Shown here piece by piece: positions 11,621 through 23,164 of a stretch of DNA of 64,000 nt. The first letter of the stretch is position 1; the number at the start of each line of letters is the position of its first letter. Source of the DNA: Sipunculus nudus (taxonomy: Eukaryota; Annelida; Sipuncula; Golfingiida; Sipunculidae); NCBI GenBank assembly GCA_026874595.1, contig CM049307.1, forward strand, positions 29,858,362 to 29,922,361, written 5' to 3'. The position numbers were made by a program, and so were the translations under genes. Below the pieces are notes generated by a model, which searched no databases, had not been told where the DNA came from, and saw only the letters and a list, made by a program, of their open reading frames with translations.

Positions 11621-12939
11621 TTAAATTTCACACTGACTTGAAGCTAACAGAATGCATTATTTGTACAATTATTCTTGTTACTACTGGGCAAAGATGGCAC
11701 AAGATATTGCACTGCTGGATCTGTGATGCTCGAAGTTAAACCTCCCCACTGATCTTTTCACATACCTTTTACCCTAAGTGACCTTTGACTTTGTATTTTA
11801 TAATACAATGACGTATAAAAGCATTAAGCTGCTCTTGAAGGTTGAGGGAAATGAAAGATTTATGAATCTAGATGCTCAGGTTCTATTCTGGACAAATGTT
11901 TATAATTATTACAAAATGTTACTGTCTTAATTCTGTTTTTGAACCTTTATTCCATTTTTCGGTTAAAACAGAAAACCCTTGGCTCTACACATGCCGATCC
12001 ATCTGGGTCCTATCACCTAGATTATTGACCTTGTGGCCTCAAAATCAATAAGGTACTTCCCCCATTGGTAGGTAACTATGTTTGAAACATGGTAGGTTTG
12101 GGAACAAAGTTTGGATGAAAAATTTGTTCACAAACTTTTAAGACCGAGAAGTGGACCATGTGACCATGACATTTTAACTCAACATTGATAGGAATCTTCC
12201 ACTATTGGTATTTGTTCTGTATAAGAGTGCCGGAAGGTTTTGGTAAAAAATTTTGGCTTACAATGCCTCCACAAGCTTTTCATGGTTGACAAATGGAGAG
12301 ACTAACAAACAGAGGCATTACTATACCCCCAGGTGCAACCTTATTGCAATGGGATGATAAGCAGCTATATATACTAAGGGAGTGTCAGTATCTTTATAAT
12401 CAGCCACTAATCACCTTAACATACTCAGTGTCAGCACCTACACACTCAGCTGCTGGTATATCATACAAAAGCCTGCACCTGCATAATCAGCCACTCAGCA
12501 CATGTACTTTCATGAAACAGAATTATCTATTCATTAAGCTATTCTTAACAGTTTAAACATCCAGGTTTACACATGTAAAACATGCCCGTGTCTGATAGTC
12601 TGAATATTACATGATCTCTTTGTACATCAATACACTGAGAACCTCTTTGGTGATTATCATATCAGCTGCTGACATTTTACATGCAACACTTTGAAGATGT
12701 AAAGAAACACATCAAAAGGGTTGTAACTGCCATATTAGTCCTGTAGTATTACATGAAGAACATAAAAAATGAAACTTTTAATGAAGTAGGTGTTATTTAA
12801 TCTAGAAAGCCACAAGTTTCTCTTGTAGACTGACATGAGAGAGGAGGTGAGCAAACAGACACCAGTAATGAAGGCGTGTAGCCAAGCAAATCTCTGTATC
12901 ACTTCCCTTATTAAAAAAAGCAGCCTGTACTTAAAGACT
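11621..12939. repeat. Eroded repeat remnants and AT-rich DNA
   Basis: The stretch 11970-12300 contains phrases such as TTGACCTTGTGGCCTCAAAATC and GGATGAAAAATTTG, which also occur in the family I relative at 37896-38704. It is therefore a decayed module of that type. The rest (12300-12939) is AT-rich, with an 87-codon plus-strand frame at 12293-12556 that shows no domain. Confidence 0.5.
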
Positions 12940-13145
12940 TCCACATGATCAATGAAACATCGCTTGGGCGGGGATCAGTCATTATTCAGAGGGCCACTGA
13001 TGACAGTTTATGACATGCTGTTTGATTGCACAGTCACCTTTAGGGGCATTTCATATCCTGCCACCCCCTGGGAAGGAATGGTACCTTCCTTGATGATTGA
13101 CGCTGCTCTGGCAAATAATCATCAATTTTCCTAAGAACAGGACAT
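12940..13145. other. GC-elevated unique block, candidate regulatory element
   Basis: A ~200-bp block whose composition stands out from its flanks. The 60-codon plus-strand frame (12952-13134) has no motif. Words such as TTGATTG, CAGTCATTATT and GATGATTGACGC resemble homeodomain/TALE sites. Candidate enhancer-like element; low confidence. Confidence 0.3.
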
Positions 13146-13929
13146 ATGATATAAAATCAATAGACTTGTGTCTTCTCAAACTGTTTACTTAAACTCTGTT
13201 CTATTTATATCTGTTTTCTGTCATAATAAATAAGAAATAACATTAAAAAGCTACTGAGTTCACCATATAACACATATGGTACCTGCACAGAGACTGCTGT
13301 CTAGTTAAATCAATTTACACAAGGTTAACTTTTTTATGATAATTAATCCCAAGGTTCAGATACATTAACATCCATGGCTCCTAATGGACTCTTCCTCATC
13401 ACTTATCCCTGGGCATCCCTTGGTTAGTTTGAATGAACCAGTCCACAAGTCAAGTTGATTTTATTTGCTGGCATGAACCACCAGTTAGTAAAGTATCTGT
13501 CATAAAGATCTGTCTGGAACAATGCAAACACACACACCTACATATTACTAATCAATCTTGTATTGCACCCAACACAAAATGCCATGTCCATAAATGCCAA
13601 GCTAAATGAAGATATTTTCTGAGAGGGACTACTGATAAACAAAGTCACTAAAATTTAATACTTAGTACTGAAGACTTTCTATTTCTGAATTAAGATGTTT
13701 AAAATTACCAGATCAACCTTTAATAACAGGAAGGTTAAAAAGGCAGCAGGTTTCTGATATTTATTGTTATCACCTCTATTTCGATCTTATTATAAGTTTG
13801 CTTTACATAAAATAAATAAAATCGCAGAGCCTCTCTCACACCAGATGATCATCTTGGTAGCATTTTCAGTCATCTATGACATTCACTATTTTTGGCTGCA
13901 GCAAAGCAAAAGCAATGACCACACCTACG
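13146..13929. other. Unique AT-rich spacer
   Basis: No repeat family member and no supported exon. It leads directly into the 1,785-bp duplication. A 73-codon frame (13764-13985) crosses the duplication boundary and is unlikely to be coding. Confidence 0.6.
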
Positions 13930-14450
13930 CACAACAGCTGTTGGTTCATCAGGATGACACTATTGATAGAATCAGTTTATTCTGAGGAATTTTGATAATT
14001 ATGACATTAGTACTGATGACAAAAGAAAATACAATAATCAATATTCCAGTGCTGCATTTCTGGATAAGGTATTGCAAGCAAACAGTATTGTCCAAGAAAG
14101 TATAAATGTATAAATCACTGCATCTTTTCTTAAAATGTATCTGTATGTGATGCTTAAAAACAAGCTTGAGGTGAGCTACGGCACAAGTTGTCAGAAAGTT
14201 CTGCAAATTCAATCATTTTTCACTTATTAGTGATATGCATTTTCTGTACCTATGACATGTTTCAAACATTTTCAATTTATCTGAGACAAATATCTCACAG
14301 TTCACTAAAAAGATGTACTCTGTGACTCCATCACTAGGTCTCCCTATTACTACAGATTCCAAAATAATAAATCAATTCAAGCCAGCATGGTGAAACAGTA
14401 ACAAAGTAATCTTCTATAACTATATTTGGTGTCATAGCATCATTTAATTA

Positions 14451-14760
14451 CCCTATCTTGGGCTTAATGAGCAGATAAAGACGTTTTCTTTGGCCATAAA
14501 ACCATGCTAATTTTATGAAGATGTATTGCATTAGAGAAGATCTCCATGTGCTTTTACCTTTGGCTAATGATCCTTTAGGATCTGGGCAGTGGTCATATTA
14601 ATGTTCACAGAGATATCTGCAGAATATCATAGCAAATTAACATTAAAAGCCCGTGAGGTATGGAATCAAACATGTTGTTACCCATAGCACCTGCGACTTT
14701 TGCTTTCACTGCCACTTATTTACAAGAGAGGAACCAAAAACAACAGAAGACTTGTTGCCA
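14451..14760. other. Candidate regulatory block, duplicated at 16230-16540
   Basis: Within the duplication, this part has mixed composition with homeobox-like words (GGCTTAATGAGC, TGGCTAATGATCC, ATATTAATG) and no open frame longer than its surroundings. It is nearly unchanged in the second copy. If functional, the duplication would have doubled a regulatory element. Inference only. Confidence 0.3.
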
Positions 14761-15636
14761 TAAGCTTCTCATAACTTGTACACAGGCAGATGTTACTATG
14801 GTTACAAATAATTATTAAAACTATTTTCCTGCTGTCTGGCTCTAACAGCAGAAGGTGTTACACCTGTCTAGTATATTTAATATGTGAACTGGAAATTTAC
14901 AGTTCAATATTTATGAAAATTTATGGATGTTTTTAAAATTATTCCTATTGCTTAAGCTTTTGCATTTTAATACTAAATCTGAACATAAAATTCTGATGAT
15001 TAGCAAAGTCTTTCCCTGGGAGAAATATTACATGGAATTCTCGCAAGATGACTATTTTGTTGAATGAAATGAGAAAATGGCAGAAGGCTATCCCTATCCC
15101 ATATGGAACTGCAATGAAATATGAAATTTGTCCAAAGTATCCAATGTAGAATTAAGAAAACGAATAAATCAAAGCAGAATCAAATGAGGAGACAGATACA
15201 CTGTATTCCTCTTGCTGTTTTGAAATCTATATTGGTAAATTTTTTTGAGGTATTGCATTACATATAAGATGTTTAAAATTGAAAAGTTAGGTAAAAAATA
15301 AAAAGAGAACCAATAGTAGCAAAAACAGAGTCAGGTAAGGAGGCTCATATGATATGTCAGCCACCTTTATCATATGTGGATATGAGTAACAGATACTGAA
15401 ATATTGTGTAGCATATCAAATATTTAATATTTAAGAATTCATAAAACTAAAAATAAAGGACTTCATAAAATTTAAAAAATCAACCAAGTGTGACCAAACC
15501 CTAAAGATGGAAGGATAGATAGGCTGATAGGCAGACACAAAGATAAAGCTGTTCACTATTTTCCACATTCTGCTGAGGTGGGGGATAACAATAAACTCTA
15601 TCTTCATATATTCTCATAATATATATACATATGTCA

Positions 15637-15714
15637 GGGCCCAAATCCCGATCTAGACCAATCGGTGATTGGTCCAGACCAAATCCCGATCGGGGTTTAG
15701 GCCAGACCAAATCT
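15637..15714. repeat. Palindrome-rich GATC/GGTC repeat at the duplication junction
   Basis: GC-rich sequence built from nested palindromes (GACCAATCGGTGATTGGTCC, CCCGATCGGGG) in AT-rich flanks. It forms the exact junction of the 1,785-bp tandem copies. Related sequence is at 17405-17575 and 18283-18605. Confidence 0.9.
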
Positions 15715-17499
15715 CACAACAGCTGTTGGTTCATCAGGATGACACTATTGATAGAATCAGTTTATTCTGAGGAATTTTGATAATTATGACATTAGTACTG
15801 ACGACAAAAGAAAATACAATATTCCAGTGCTGCAGCTCTGGATAAGGTATTGCAAGCAAACAGTATTGTCCAAGAAAGTATAATTGTATAAATCACTGCA
15901 TCTTTTCTTAAAATGTATCTGTATGTGATGCTTAAAAACAAGCTTGACTTGAGGTACAGCACAAGTTGTCAGAAAGTTCTGCAAATTCAATCATTTTTCA
16001 CTTATTAGTGATATGCATTTTCTGTACCTATGACATGTTTCAAACATTTTCAATTTATCTGAGACAAATATCTCTCAGTTCACTAAAAAGATGTACTCTG
16101 TGACTCCATCACTAGGTCTCCCTATTACTACAGATTCCAAAATAATAAATCAATTCAAGCCAGCATGGTGAAACAGTAACAAAGTAATCTTCTATAACTA
16201 TATTTGGTGTCATAGCTTCATTTAATTACCCTATCTTGGGCTTAATGAGCAGATAAAGACGTTTTCTTTGGCCATAAAACCATGCTAATTTTATGAAGAT
16301 GTATTGCATTAGAGAAGATCTCCATGTGCTTTTACCTTTGGCTAATGATCCTTTAGGATCTGGGCAGTGGTCATATTAATGTTCACAGAGATATCTGCAG
16401 AATATCATAGCAAATTAACATTAAAAGCCCGTGTGGTATGGAATCAAACATGTTGTTACCCATAGCACCTGTGACTTTTGCTTTCACTGCCACTTATTTA
16501 CAAGAGAGGAACCAAAAACAACAGAAGACTTGTTGCCATAAGCTTCTCATAACTTGTACACAGGCAGATGTTACTATGGTTACAAATAATTATTAAAACT
16601 ATTTTCCTGCTGTCTGGCTCTAACAGCAGGTGGTGTTACACCTGTCTAGTATATTTTATATGTGAACTGGAAATTTACTGTTCAATATTTATGAAAATTT
16701 ATGGATGTTTTTAAAATTATTCCTATTGCTTAAGCTTTTGCATTTTAATACTCAATCTGAACATAAATATCTGATGATTAGCAAAAGTCTTTCCCTGGGA
16801 GAAATATTACAAGGAATTCTCGCAAGATGACTATTTTGTTGAATGAAATGAGAAAATGGCAGAAGGCTATCCCTATCCCATATGGAACTGCAATGAAATA
16901 TGAAATTTGTCCAAAGTATCCAATGTAGAATTAAGAAAACAAATAAATCAAAGCAGAATCTAATGAGGAGAAAGATAAGCTGTATTCCTCTTGCTGTTTT
17001 GAAATCTATATTGGTAAATTTTGTTGAGGTATTGCATTACATATAAGATGTTTAAAATTGAAAAGTTAGAAAAATAAAAAGAGAACCAATAGTAGCAAAA
17101 ACAGAGTCAGGTAAGGAGGCTCATATGATATGTCAGCCACCTTTATCATATGTGGATATGAGTAACAGATACAGAAATATTGTGTAGCATATCAAATATT
17201 TAATATTTAAGAATTCATAAAAATAAAAATAAAAGACTTCATAAAATTTAAAAAATCAATCAAGTGTGACCAAACCCTAAAGATGGAAGGATAGAGAGGC
17301 TGATAGGCAGACACATAGATAAAGCTGTTCACTATATTCTACATTCTGCTGTGGTGGGGATAACAATAAACTCTATCTTCATATATTCTCATAATATATA
17401 TACATATGTCAGGGCCCAAATCCTGATCTGGACCAATCGGCGATTGGTCCAGACCAAATCCTGATCGGGGTTTAGGCCAGACCAAATCCTGATTGGAAT
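15715..17499 (+). repeat. 1,785-bp tandem duplication, copy B
   Basis: Head-to-tail repeat of 13930-15714. It carries its own copy of the palindromic repeat from about 17405, which then extends into a longer palindrome. The right limit is inferred from the last alignable bases (GGCCAGACCAAATC). The duplication probably arose by unequal exchange or breakage at the palindromic sequence. Confidence 0.9.
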
Positions 17500-17575
17500 C
17501 TGGTCAGGACCAATTGCCGATTGGTCCGGACCAGATTCCAATCAGGATTTGGTCTGGCCTAAACCCTGATCCTTA
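17405..17575. repeat. Palindromic repeat with an ~109-bp near-perfect inverted repeat
   Basis: The stretch 17463-17571 reads almost the same on both strands, centred near 17517. The left arm begins GATCGGGGTTTAGGCC and the right arm ends GGCCTAAACCCTGATC, with only a few mismatches. There is essentially no spacer, so cruciform extrusion is possible. GC content is well above the flanks. Confidence 0.9.
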
Positions 17576-18282
17576 ACTTTTAGGAAAGAGAACAAGTTCC
17601 TGTCTGAACTTATCAAGGTTCAGGTCAGCCCAGACCTAGATTCAGAGCATGCCTATATCCCTGACAGGATGTCTGAAATTATAACTTAATAAGTAATGAC
17701 AAATGTTAATTTAGTTTGTAGTCAGTGTTAATTATTCTATCTTAATAATTTAATTAATATTTAAGTTTGAATTAATGGAGTGATTATATATATTGTAATT
17801 ATTTTTCAAGTCCTTGTATTATTTTTCAAGTTGAATTATTATTTCCAGTATTTTCATCAGATTGTTTATTCAATTTTTATATAATAATTGAACTAGTTTA
17901 AGCTGACTCACTGTGTAAATAAGTGTATATACTTGATGCGTTTTGTAGGTAGAATAAATTGTTAGTGGGATGACATATATAAGAAGTTAAGTATCATATG
18001 AAGTTTTCAGTCTCCAGTTTTCAAATATGGATATTCTTAACTTGTATCAACTCATAAACAGCTTACATTCAAATGAAAAGTCCTGATTTCATGAAAACCA
18101 ATAATTTATAACTTCTCTTAACAACATTTTCAACTAAATATATGTATATATTGATGTTTTTATTACATGTATTAATATATATAAAATTATATTTTTTTAC
18201 ACAACTTTGTTTATTATTTTCATGTCTTAACCTTATGGAATATAATGTTTTGCCAAAAGCCTGCTCTAGTCTGCCATGGAAT
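17576..18282. other. AT-rich spacer between palindromic clusters
   Basis: Low-complexity AT-rich DNA with TAATTATT-type repeats. No gene or mobile element recognised. Confidence 0.65.
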
Positions 18283-18608
18283 CTCAATCAGGAACTGGTC
18301 CAGACCAGATCCCGATCAGGGTTTAGGCCAGACTTAATCCTGATCAGGATTTTGTCTGGACCAATCAGGAATTGGTCCAGCCCAGATCCCAATCGAGATT
18401 AGGTCTGGACCAATTACTGATTGGTCTGGACCAATAGGGGATTGGTCCAGACCAGATCCTGATCGGAATTTGGTCTGGCCTAAACCCCGATCGGGATCTG
18501 GTCTAGACAAGGGCTGGACCAGATCCCGATCAGGGTTTAGGCCGGACCAAATCTCGATCGGGATCTGGTCTGGACCAATCCCTGATTGGTCCAGATCTGG
18601 ATGTGGGC
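18283..18608. repeat. Palindrome-rich GATC/GGTC satellite cluster
   Basis: About 325 bp made of iterated palindromic words: GGTCTGGACC or GGTCCAGACC, CCCGATCGGG variants, and AATCNNTGATTGG types, often joined by GTTTAGGCC. It belongs to the same family as the repeats at 15637 and 17405. The end of a plus-strand frame (18142-18402) runs into it and is spurious. Confidence 0.9.
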
Positions 18609-19494
18609 CTTGACATATGTCTATGTATACATATATATATATATATATATAAATTTTTGATATATTGGAGATGCTACATCATTTACACACCTACGGTATA
18701 CCTTCTTTGAAATGTTACACAAGAGTCCCTTAAGTCTTGTTGGGCAGAGTAAAACGAGCAAACATTCTGTAAACCACATTTTGATAATGCAAATGTTAAA
18801 AGATCTTGCTTCATTAAGCGTGACATGGAGACAGCTCATTAACATTACCTTTTAAACTTGAAATATATTAAATTCAACAAGGCCTACAGGCCTAATGCAA
18901 ACCTGGCAAATTTTGGGAGTAAGAATGGAAGTTTATTTTTAAAATTTAATATTGGCAACTTTGGCAGCATAGTTTCGGAGAAGAACATTTTTAAAATGTT
19001 TTTTAGCATCATGCCATTCAAATTTTATTGCATATGTTATATCAAGGAAAATGAGAAATTTTTCACTGATTTAAGTTTTCAAGATTACAATTTTAAGCAA
19101 TGGTGGGGTCAAACTGCCCCATAGACAAACATATAAACAATGTGAACAAGAAATTGAAAACCAGAGTCCATCATCATAACATATCGTAAGAAGAACAGTG
19201 GTAAATGACATGCACTGTGATGTTTGAAGCAGAGTCCATTTCCATCAGATTTGAGGCACGAGTCCATAATTGCAAAGCGGTAAGATGAACGGTGGTATTT
19301 GACACGCACTGAGTCCATAACCATAATATGGTAAGCAGAATTATGCTACACTACTATCAGATTATACAGTAATACTAATAGAAGCAAGAGTGTATACTAT
19401 CATACAATAAGGTGTACAATGAAAATTGAATCAGGAAAACATCACATACATCATAAGCCAAAATAAACAATGCAACATGATTCACTTTGATGGG
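18609..19494. other. AT-rich DNA with a short (TA)n tract
   Basis: Contains a (TA)n tract at 18631-18651. The stretch 19140-19330 has three loosely repeated phrases (AGAGTCCATCATCATAACAT, AGAGTCCATTTCCATCAG, TGAGTCCATAACCATAATAT) spaced ~85 bp apart, a weak degenerate tandem repeat. No supported gene. Confidence 0.55.
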
Positions 19495-19961
19495 CTACAT
19501 ATATATCAATACAAGGTGGGTGGTGGGGAGGTTGTGATGAAGTGGTCTGACCAGAGGCAGGCAAGAGAGGAAGTGGCGATATTTGGAGCTCTGTATATAT
19601 AGGTCATGTTTACGCTGATACAGAGTGAATATCGAGCTACTGTCTGACTGGTTGATAAAAGGAACCATGGCTGGGAATCCTTGAAGGTCAAGGTCGGCTG
19701 GGTATCGGGATGTGATTGCGCAATCAAACGCGAGTGTTGCATAAAACTCCATTTCTTTGCAAGAAAAGTCGGAATTGTTCCAATAGTTCTAATCTGGGCA
19801 TTCTGCGTCTAGACAATGTATCTAGACGTCTAGATGCTGTGTCTAGACATCTAGACACCTTGTCTAGACACCAGACAGAGCCATGTCAGTTGCCATGGTG
19901 ATGTCTGGACCCCAACTGGTTGTACTGAGTGACCTCTTGACTTGGCTGCTTGAACTTAATT
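19495..19961. other. GC-elevated unique block with short phased repeat
   Basis: Balanced composition with CpGs (TTGCGCAATCAAACGCGAG near 19713) and a TATA-like CTGTATATATAGG at 19591-19603. Overlapping minus-strand frames of 85 and 78 codons (19495-19752) show no recognised domain. It could be a promoter or exon remnant, or an unrecognised repeat. It contains the 21-bp triplet described separately. Confidence 0.35.
19808..19870 (+). repeat. 21-bp x3 tandem repeat with six TCTAGA palindromes
   Basis: TCTAGA starts at 19808, 19821, 19829, 19842, 19850 and 19863, so the spacing alternates 13, 8, 13, 8, 13. Three 21-bp units each hold two TCTAGA palindromes. In one plus-strand frame the units read as 7-residue repeats of the form R-L-D-x-V/L-S-R. 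That frame lacks an ATG and closes at 19901, so it is not called coding. Confidence 0.9.
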
Positions 19962-20886
19962 TTAGTGTGCTTTTTGGAGAGATGACCAAGTTCAACCTCC
20001 TGTAACTCGGCCATAAATCACCAAACTGGAACCATTTAAATGAACTTGAGAGGGATTGTTCCAGGGAACATTTCTGTGAAATATTAGACAATTTGGCTGG
20101 ACAGTTTCGGAGAAGAAGATTTTTAAAGGTTTTTAAGCTTTTTCTCTATAAAATCTAATTAATGCAGATACCCAATAACAAGCTCTAGGGCACCAAGTTT
20201 CACATGTGACTAATTCTTACATGTAATTTGGAGCTGCTAGCTCCGACGGTTTCTGACTTACAGCCATTGACGGCGGACAGGCCAGCCCTGGACGGCGGAC
20301 TGGATGGCAGACAGACAACGCTGCGCTGTCGCATAAGCTCACAGGTTCGCTAAAAAGAGACAGACAAATAACCTTGTCTTTCAAGCAGGATCTATTTCTG
20401 TTACACCTACCATTCACCATCTGCTTAGTGTGCTTTTTGGAGAGATGACCAAGTTCAACCTCCTGTTACTCGGCCAAAAATCACCAAACTGGAACCATTC
20501 AAACAAACTTGAGAGAGATTGTTCTAGGGAACTTTTCTGTGAAATATTAGACAATTCGGCTGGACAGTTTCGGAGAAGAAGATTTTTAAAGGTTTTTAAG
20601 CTTTTTCTCTATAAAATTTAAATTAATGCAGATACACAATAATAAGCTCTAGGGCACCAAGTTTCACATGTGACTAATTCTTACATGTAATTTGGAGAGG
20701 CTAGCTCTGACAGTTTCTGACTTACAACCATGGACGGCGGACAGGCCAGCCCTAGACAGCGGACTGGACGGCGGACAGACAATGCTGTGCCATCGCATAA
20801 GCTCACTGGTTCGCTGAAAAGAGACAGACAAATAACCTTATCTTTCAAGCAGGATCTAGTTCTGTTACATCTACCATTCACCATCT
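19962..20886 (+). repeat. 463-bp tandem duplication of an element 3' end (family III)
   Basis: Copies start at 19962 and 20425 (TTAGTGTGCTTTTTGGAGAG). Each carries a GGCGGACAGGCCAGCCC-type G/C-rich tract and the phrase TCGCATAAGCTCAC(A/T)GG, then TTCGCT(A/G)AAAAG. That phrase resembles an element 3' end and echoes GCATAAGTTCAC at the end of family II. Each copy finishes with one monomer of the 74-bp minisatellite. Frames inside the copies are not conserved between them. Confidence 0.9.
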
Positions 20887-21805
20887 ATCTTTCAAAAGAC
20901 AAACCATCAACCTTGTCTATTTAACAGGATCTATTTCTGTTACAACTACCATTCACCATCTGCTTCCAAAAAACGAACTATAACCTCTGTCTTTTTAACA
21001 AGTTCCATTTCTGTAACACCTACCATTCAACATCTACCTTCTAAAAGACAAACCACTGACCTTGTCTTTTTAACAGGATCTTCTTCTGTTACAACTACCA
21101 TTCACCATCTGCTCCCAAAAGACAATCTATAACCTCTGTCTTTTTAACAAGATCTATTTCTGTTACACCAACCATTCACCATCTATCTTCTAAAAGACAC
21201 ACCATAAACCTTGTCTTTTCCACAAAATTTATTTCTGTTACATCTACCATTCACCATCTATCTTCCAAAAGACAAACCACTGACCTTGTCTTTCAAACAG
21301 GATCTGTTTCTTTTACACCTACCATTCACCATGTGCTTCCAAAAGACAAACCATTAACCTTGTCTTTTTAACAGGATCTATTTCTTATAACTCTGTTTCT
21401 GTTCCACCTACCTACTATTCACAATCTGCTTCCAAATGAAAAACCATGAACCTTGTCTTTTTAACAGGATTTATTTCTGTTGCACCTCCCATTCACTATC
21501 TGTTTCCACAAGATAAACCAATTACCTTGTCTTTTTAACAGGATATATGTATTTTACACCAACCGTTCATCATCTGCTTTTAAAGAACATACCTTAAACC
21601 TAGTATGTTTTAACAGGATATATTTCTTACACAATCTCTTTCTGTTACACCTTCTATTCACAATCCGCTTCCTAAAGACAAACCATTAACCTTGTCTTTT
21701 TTATAGGACCTATGTATTTAACACCAACCATTCACCTTCTACTTCCAAAAGACAAACCATTAACCTTGTCTTTTTTAACAGGATACATTTATGTTACACC
21801 AGCCA
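20823..21805 (+). repeat. 74-bp minisatellite array
   Basis: About 13 diverged monomers, each reading roughly GACAAACCATTAACC, TTGTCTTTTTAACAGG, ATCTATTTCTGTTACACC, then TACCATTCACCATCTGC. Two degenerate monomers near 21375-21410 and 21625-21660 carry short extra insertions. The period is 74, not a multiple of 3. Plus-strand frames at 21480-21894 arise from the array and are not genes. Confidence 0.9.
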
Positions 21806-22454
21806 TGTGCCTGTTAGACATCTATTCTGAGCATGTTTGTGTCTTTATGGGTAAAATCTACGGCCTAAGGACAAAATGTTACACATACTTTTAAAGAAAG
21901 ATTAACTTTAAATCAGTATCAGTATTTTTTTTAGATGAATCTCCTTCAAAAAGAAAGGCTTGTATCCCTTTTTTAGAAGCTAGTCTTAAAGGAAGATCAT
22001 TACCATATTTTTACAACCAATATATACCTGACAACTGACATTACCTATGCATTTTGGGGTAGGTCTAGCAAGAAACATAAACCATATAACCACAGTTTTT
22101 CACTTGTGCCCATACTTAAGTCCCTTGAACTTGACCATCATCCATAAAACATGCCATTCCCTTGATTGATTTAAATGAGATAGATTATTCTTCCATGAAC
22201 TGGTAATAAGCATCTTCTTTAGAACATTACTCAGGAAACATACCATATTCAATATTGCAAGGTCTTGCAGGAACCTCAACTAACAGACTGATCTATATTG
22301 GTCTTTTAAGAAAGGGTGCTTCAGCGATATTATGATCTGATTCTATTTAAACTTTATTAAACAAAATTACACAATTAAAAAGACCAACAGTTACAATATT
22401 TTATACCCCTAACAGGGTTAGGCCTATTGTATGGTTTAAATTGGCAGAACTGAA
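21806..22454. other. Unique intergenic DNA
   Basis: AT-rich sequence without recognised repeats or frames. Confidence 0.65.
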
Positions 22455-22735
22455 CCCAGTGGGCACCTTGACGTAAATTTGACGTCAAATTTTGGTTGAG
22501 ATTTGATCAAAATGTAAAACAATGTCATTTCAGATTTTATTTGATTGTATTTACTCTAGAAGTAGAATAAGATAATAAGCAAATCAAATTTAAAAGGAAT
22601 TATAATATATAAATTAAATTTGGTCAATCTAATTGATGTTCATTTGACATCAAATTGATGTCGAGTTTTTGACAACAAATTGATGTCAAATTGACGTCAA
22701 ACTGACATCAATATTTTTTGGTAAGAGTGCCTGAA
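22455..22735 (+). mobile_element. Repeat end with CCCAGTGGGCA terminus and TTGACGTCAA words
   Basis: Begins CCCAGTGGGCACC. Within ~260 bp it contains repeated TTGACGTCAAA, TTGATGTCAA and TTGACATCAA words. A matching terminus in reverse complement ends at 26624 (TGCCCACTGGG). It is either one end of a 4.2-kb inverted-terminus element or a separate MITE. I see no matching target duplication and no transposase frame. Confidence 0.5.
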
Positions 22736-23164
22736 TGCTGTTCAGTATAGGGGAATCATGTTCATTTAGCCTAAGATTCTCATAAGAAAATGTAACCACA
22801 TTTCCTTAATATTCTTTAATGATATAAATTATATGGGGATGATGTTGTGATTCAAATAATGTGCAATTTATTTACAGTCAGAAATTAATAATTATTGTAA
22901 ATGGTCAAATACGGTTATATTGCTGTAAAATGCATACTGTAATTAAGGACATACTATCAACATTTTTATGATGTGACGACACTGTCATCCCAGCAATAAA
23001 ATACATTAAAAACTTAGGAAGCTTTGTTTTCCTGACAGAGGTTTGTATATTCAGTGAACAAAATAAAAATGGTAATATATATCAATCAAGAATCTGGTAA
23101 TTAAAAACTGTGCTATTATTTCCAAACGTGAAATTTATCCAGGAACCATTAATTAATTGCTGGA
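22736..23164. other. AT-rich intergenic DNA
   Basis: Nothing recognised. High AT content; the stretch 22860-22935 is particularly AT-rich. Confidence 0.65.

Larger units (their letters stand above)
13930..15714 (+). repeat. 1,785-bp tandem duplication, copy A
   Basis: Starts CACAACAGCTGTTGG and ends in the palindromic repeat at 15637-15714. Copy B begins at once at 15715 with the same CACAACAGCTGTTGG. The copies are highly similar, with scattered substitutions and small indels, including about 6 bp absent from copy B near the start. The minus-strand 87-codon frame here (13949-14212) is shortened to 68 codons in copy B, which argues against coding constraint. Confidence 0.95.

Noticed and set aside
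15501..15710. 69-codon minus-strand frame with GLDQ/GLDR repeats
   Set aside because: Translation of the palindromic GATC/GGTC repeat; the frame is not preserved at 17405 or 18283.
13949..15990. Duplicated small gene (87- and 68-codon minus-strand frames)
   Set aside because: The duplicate differs by indels that change the frame; no domain; no sign of coding constraint.
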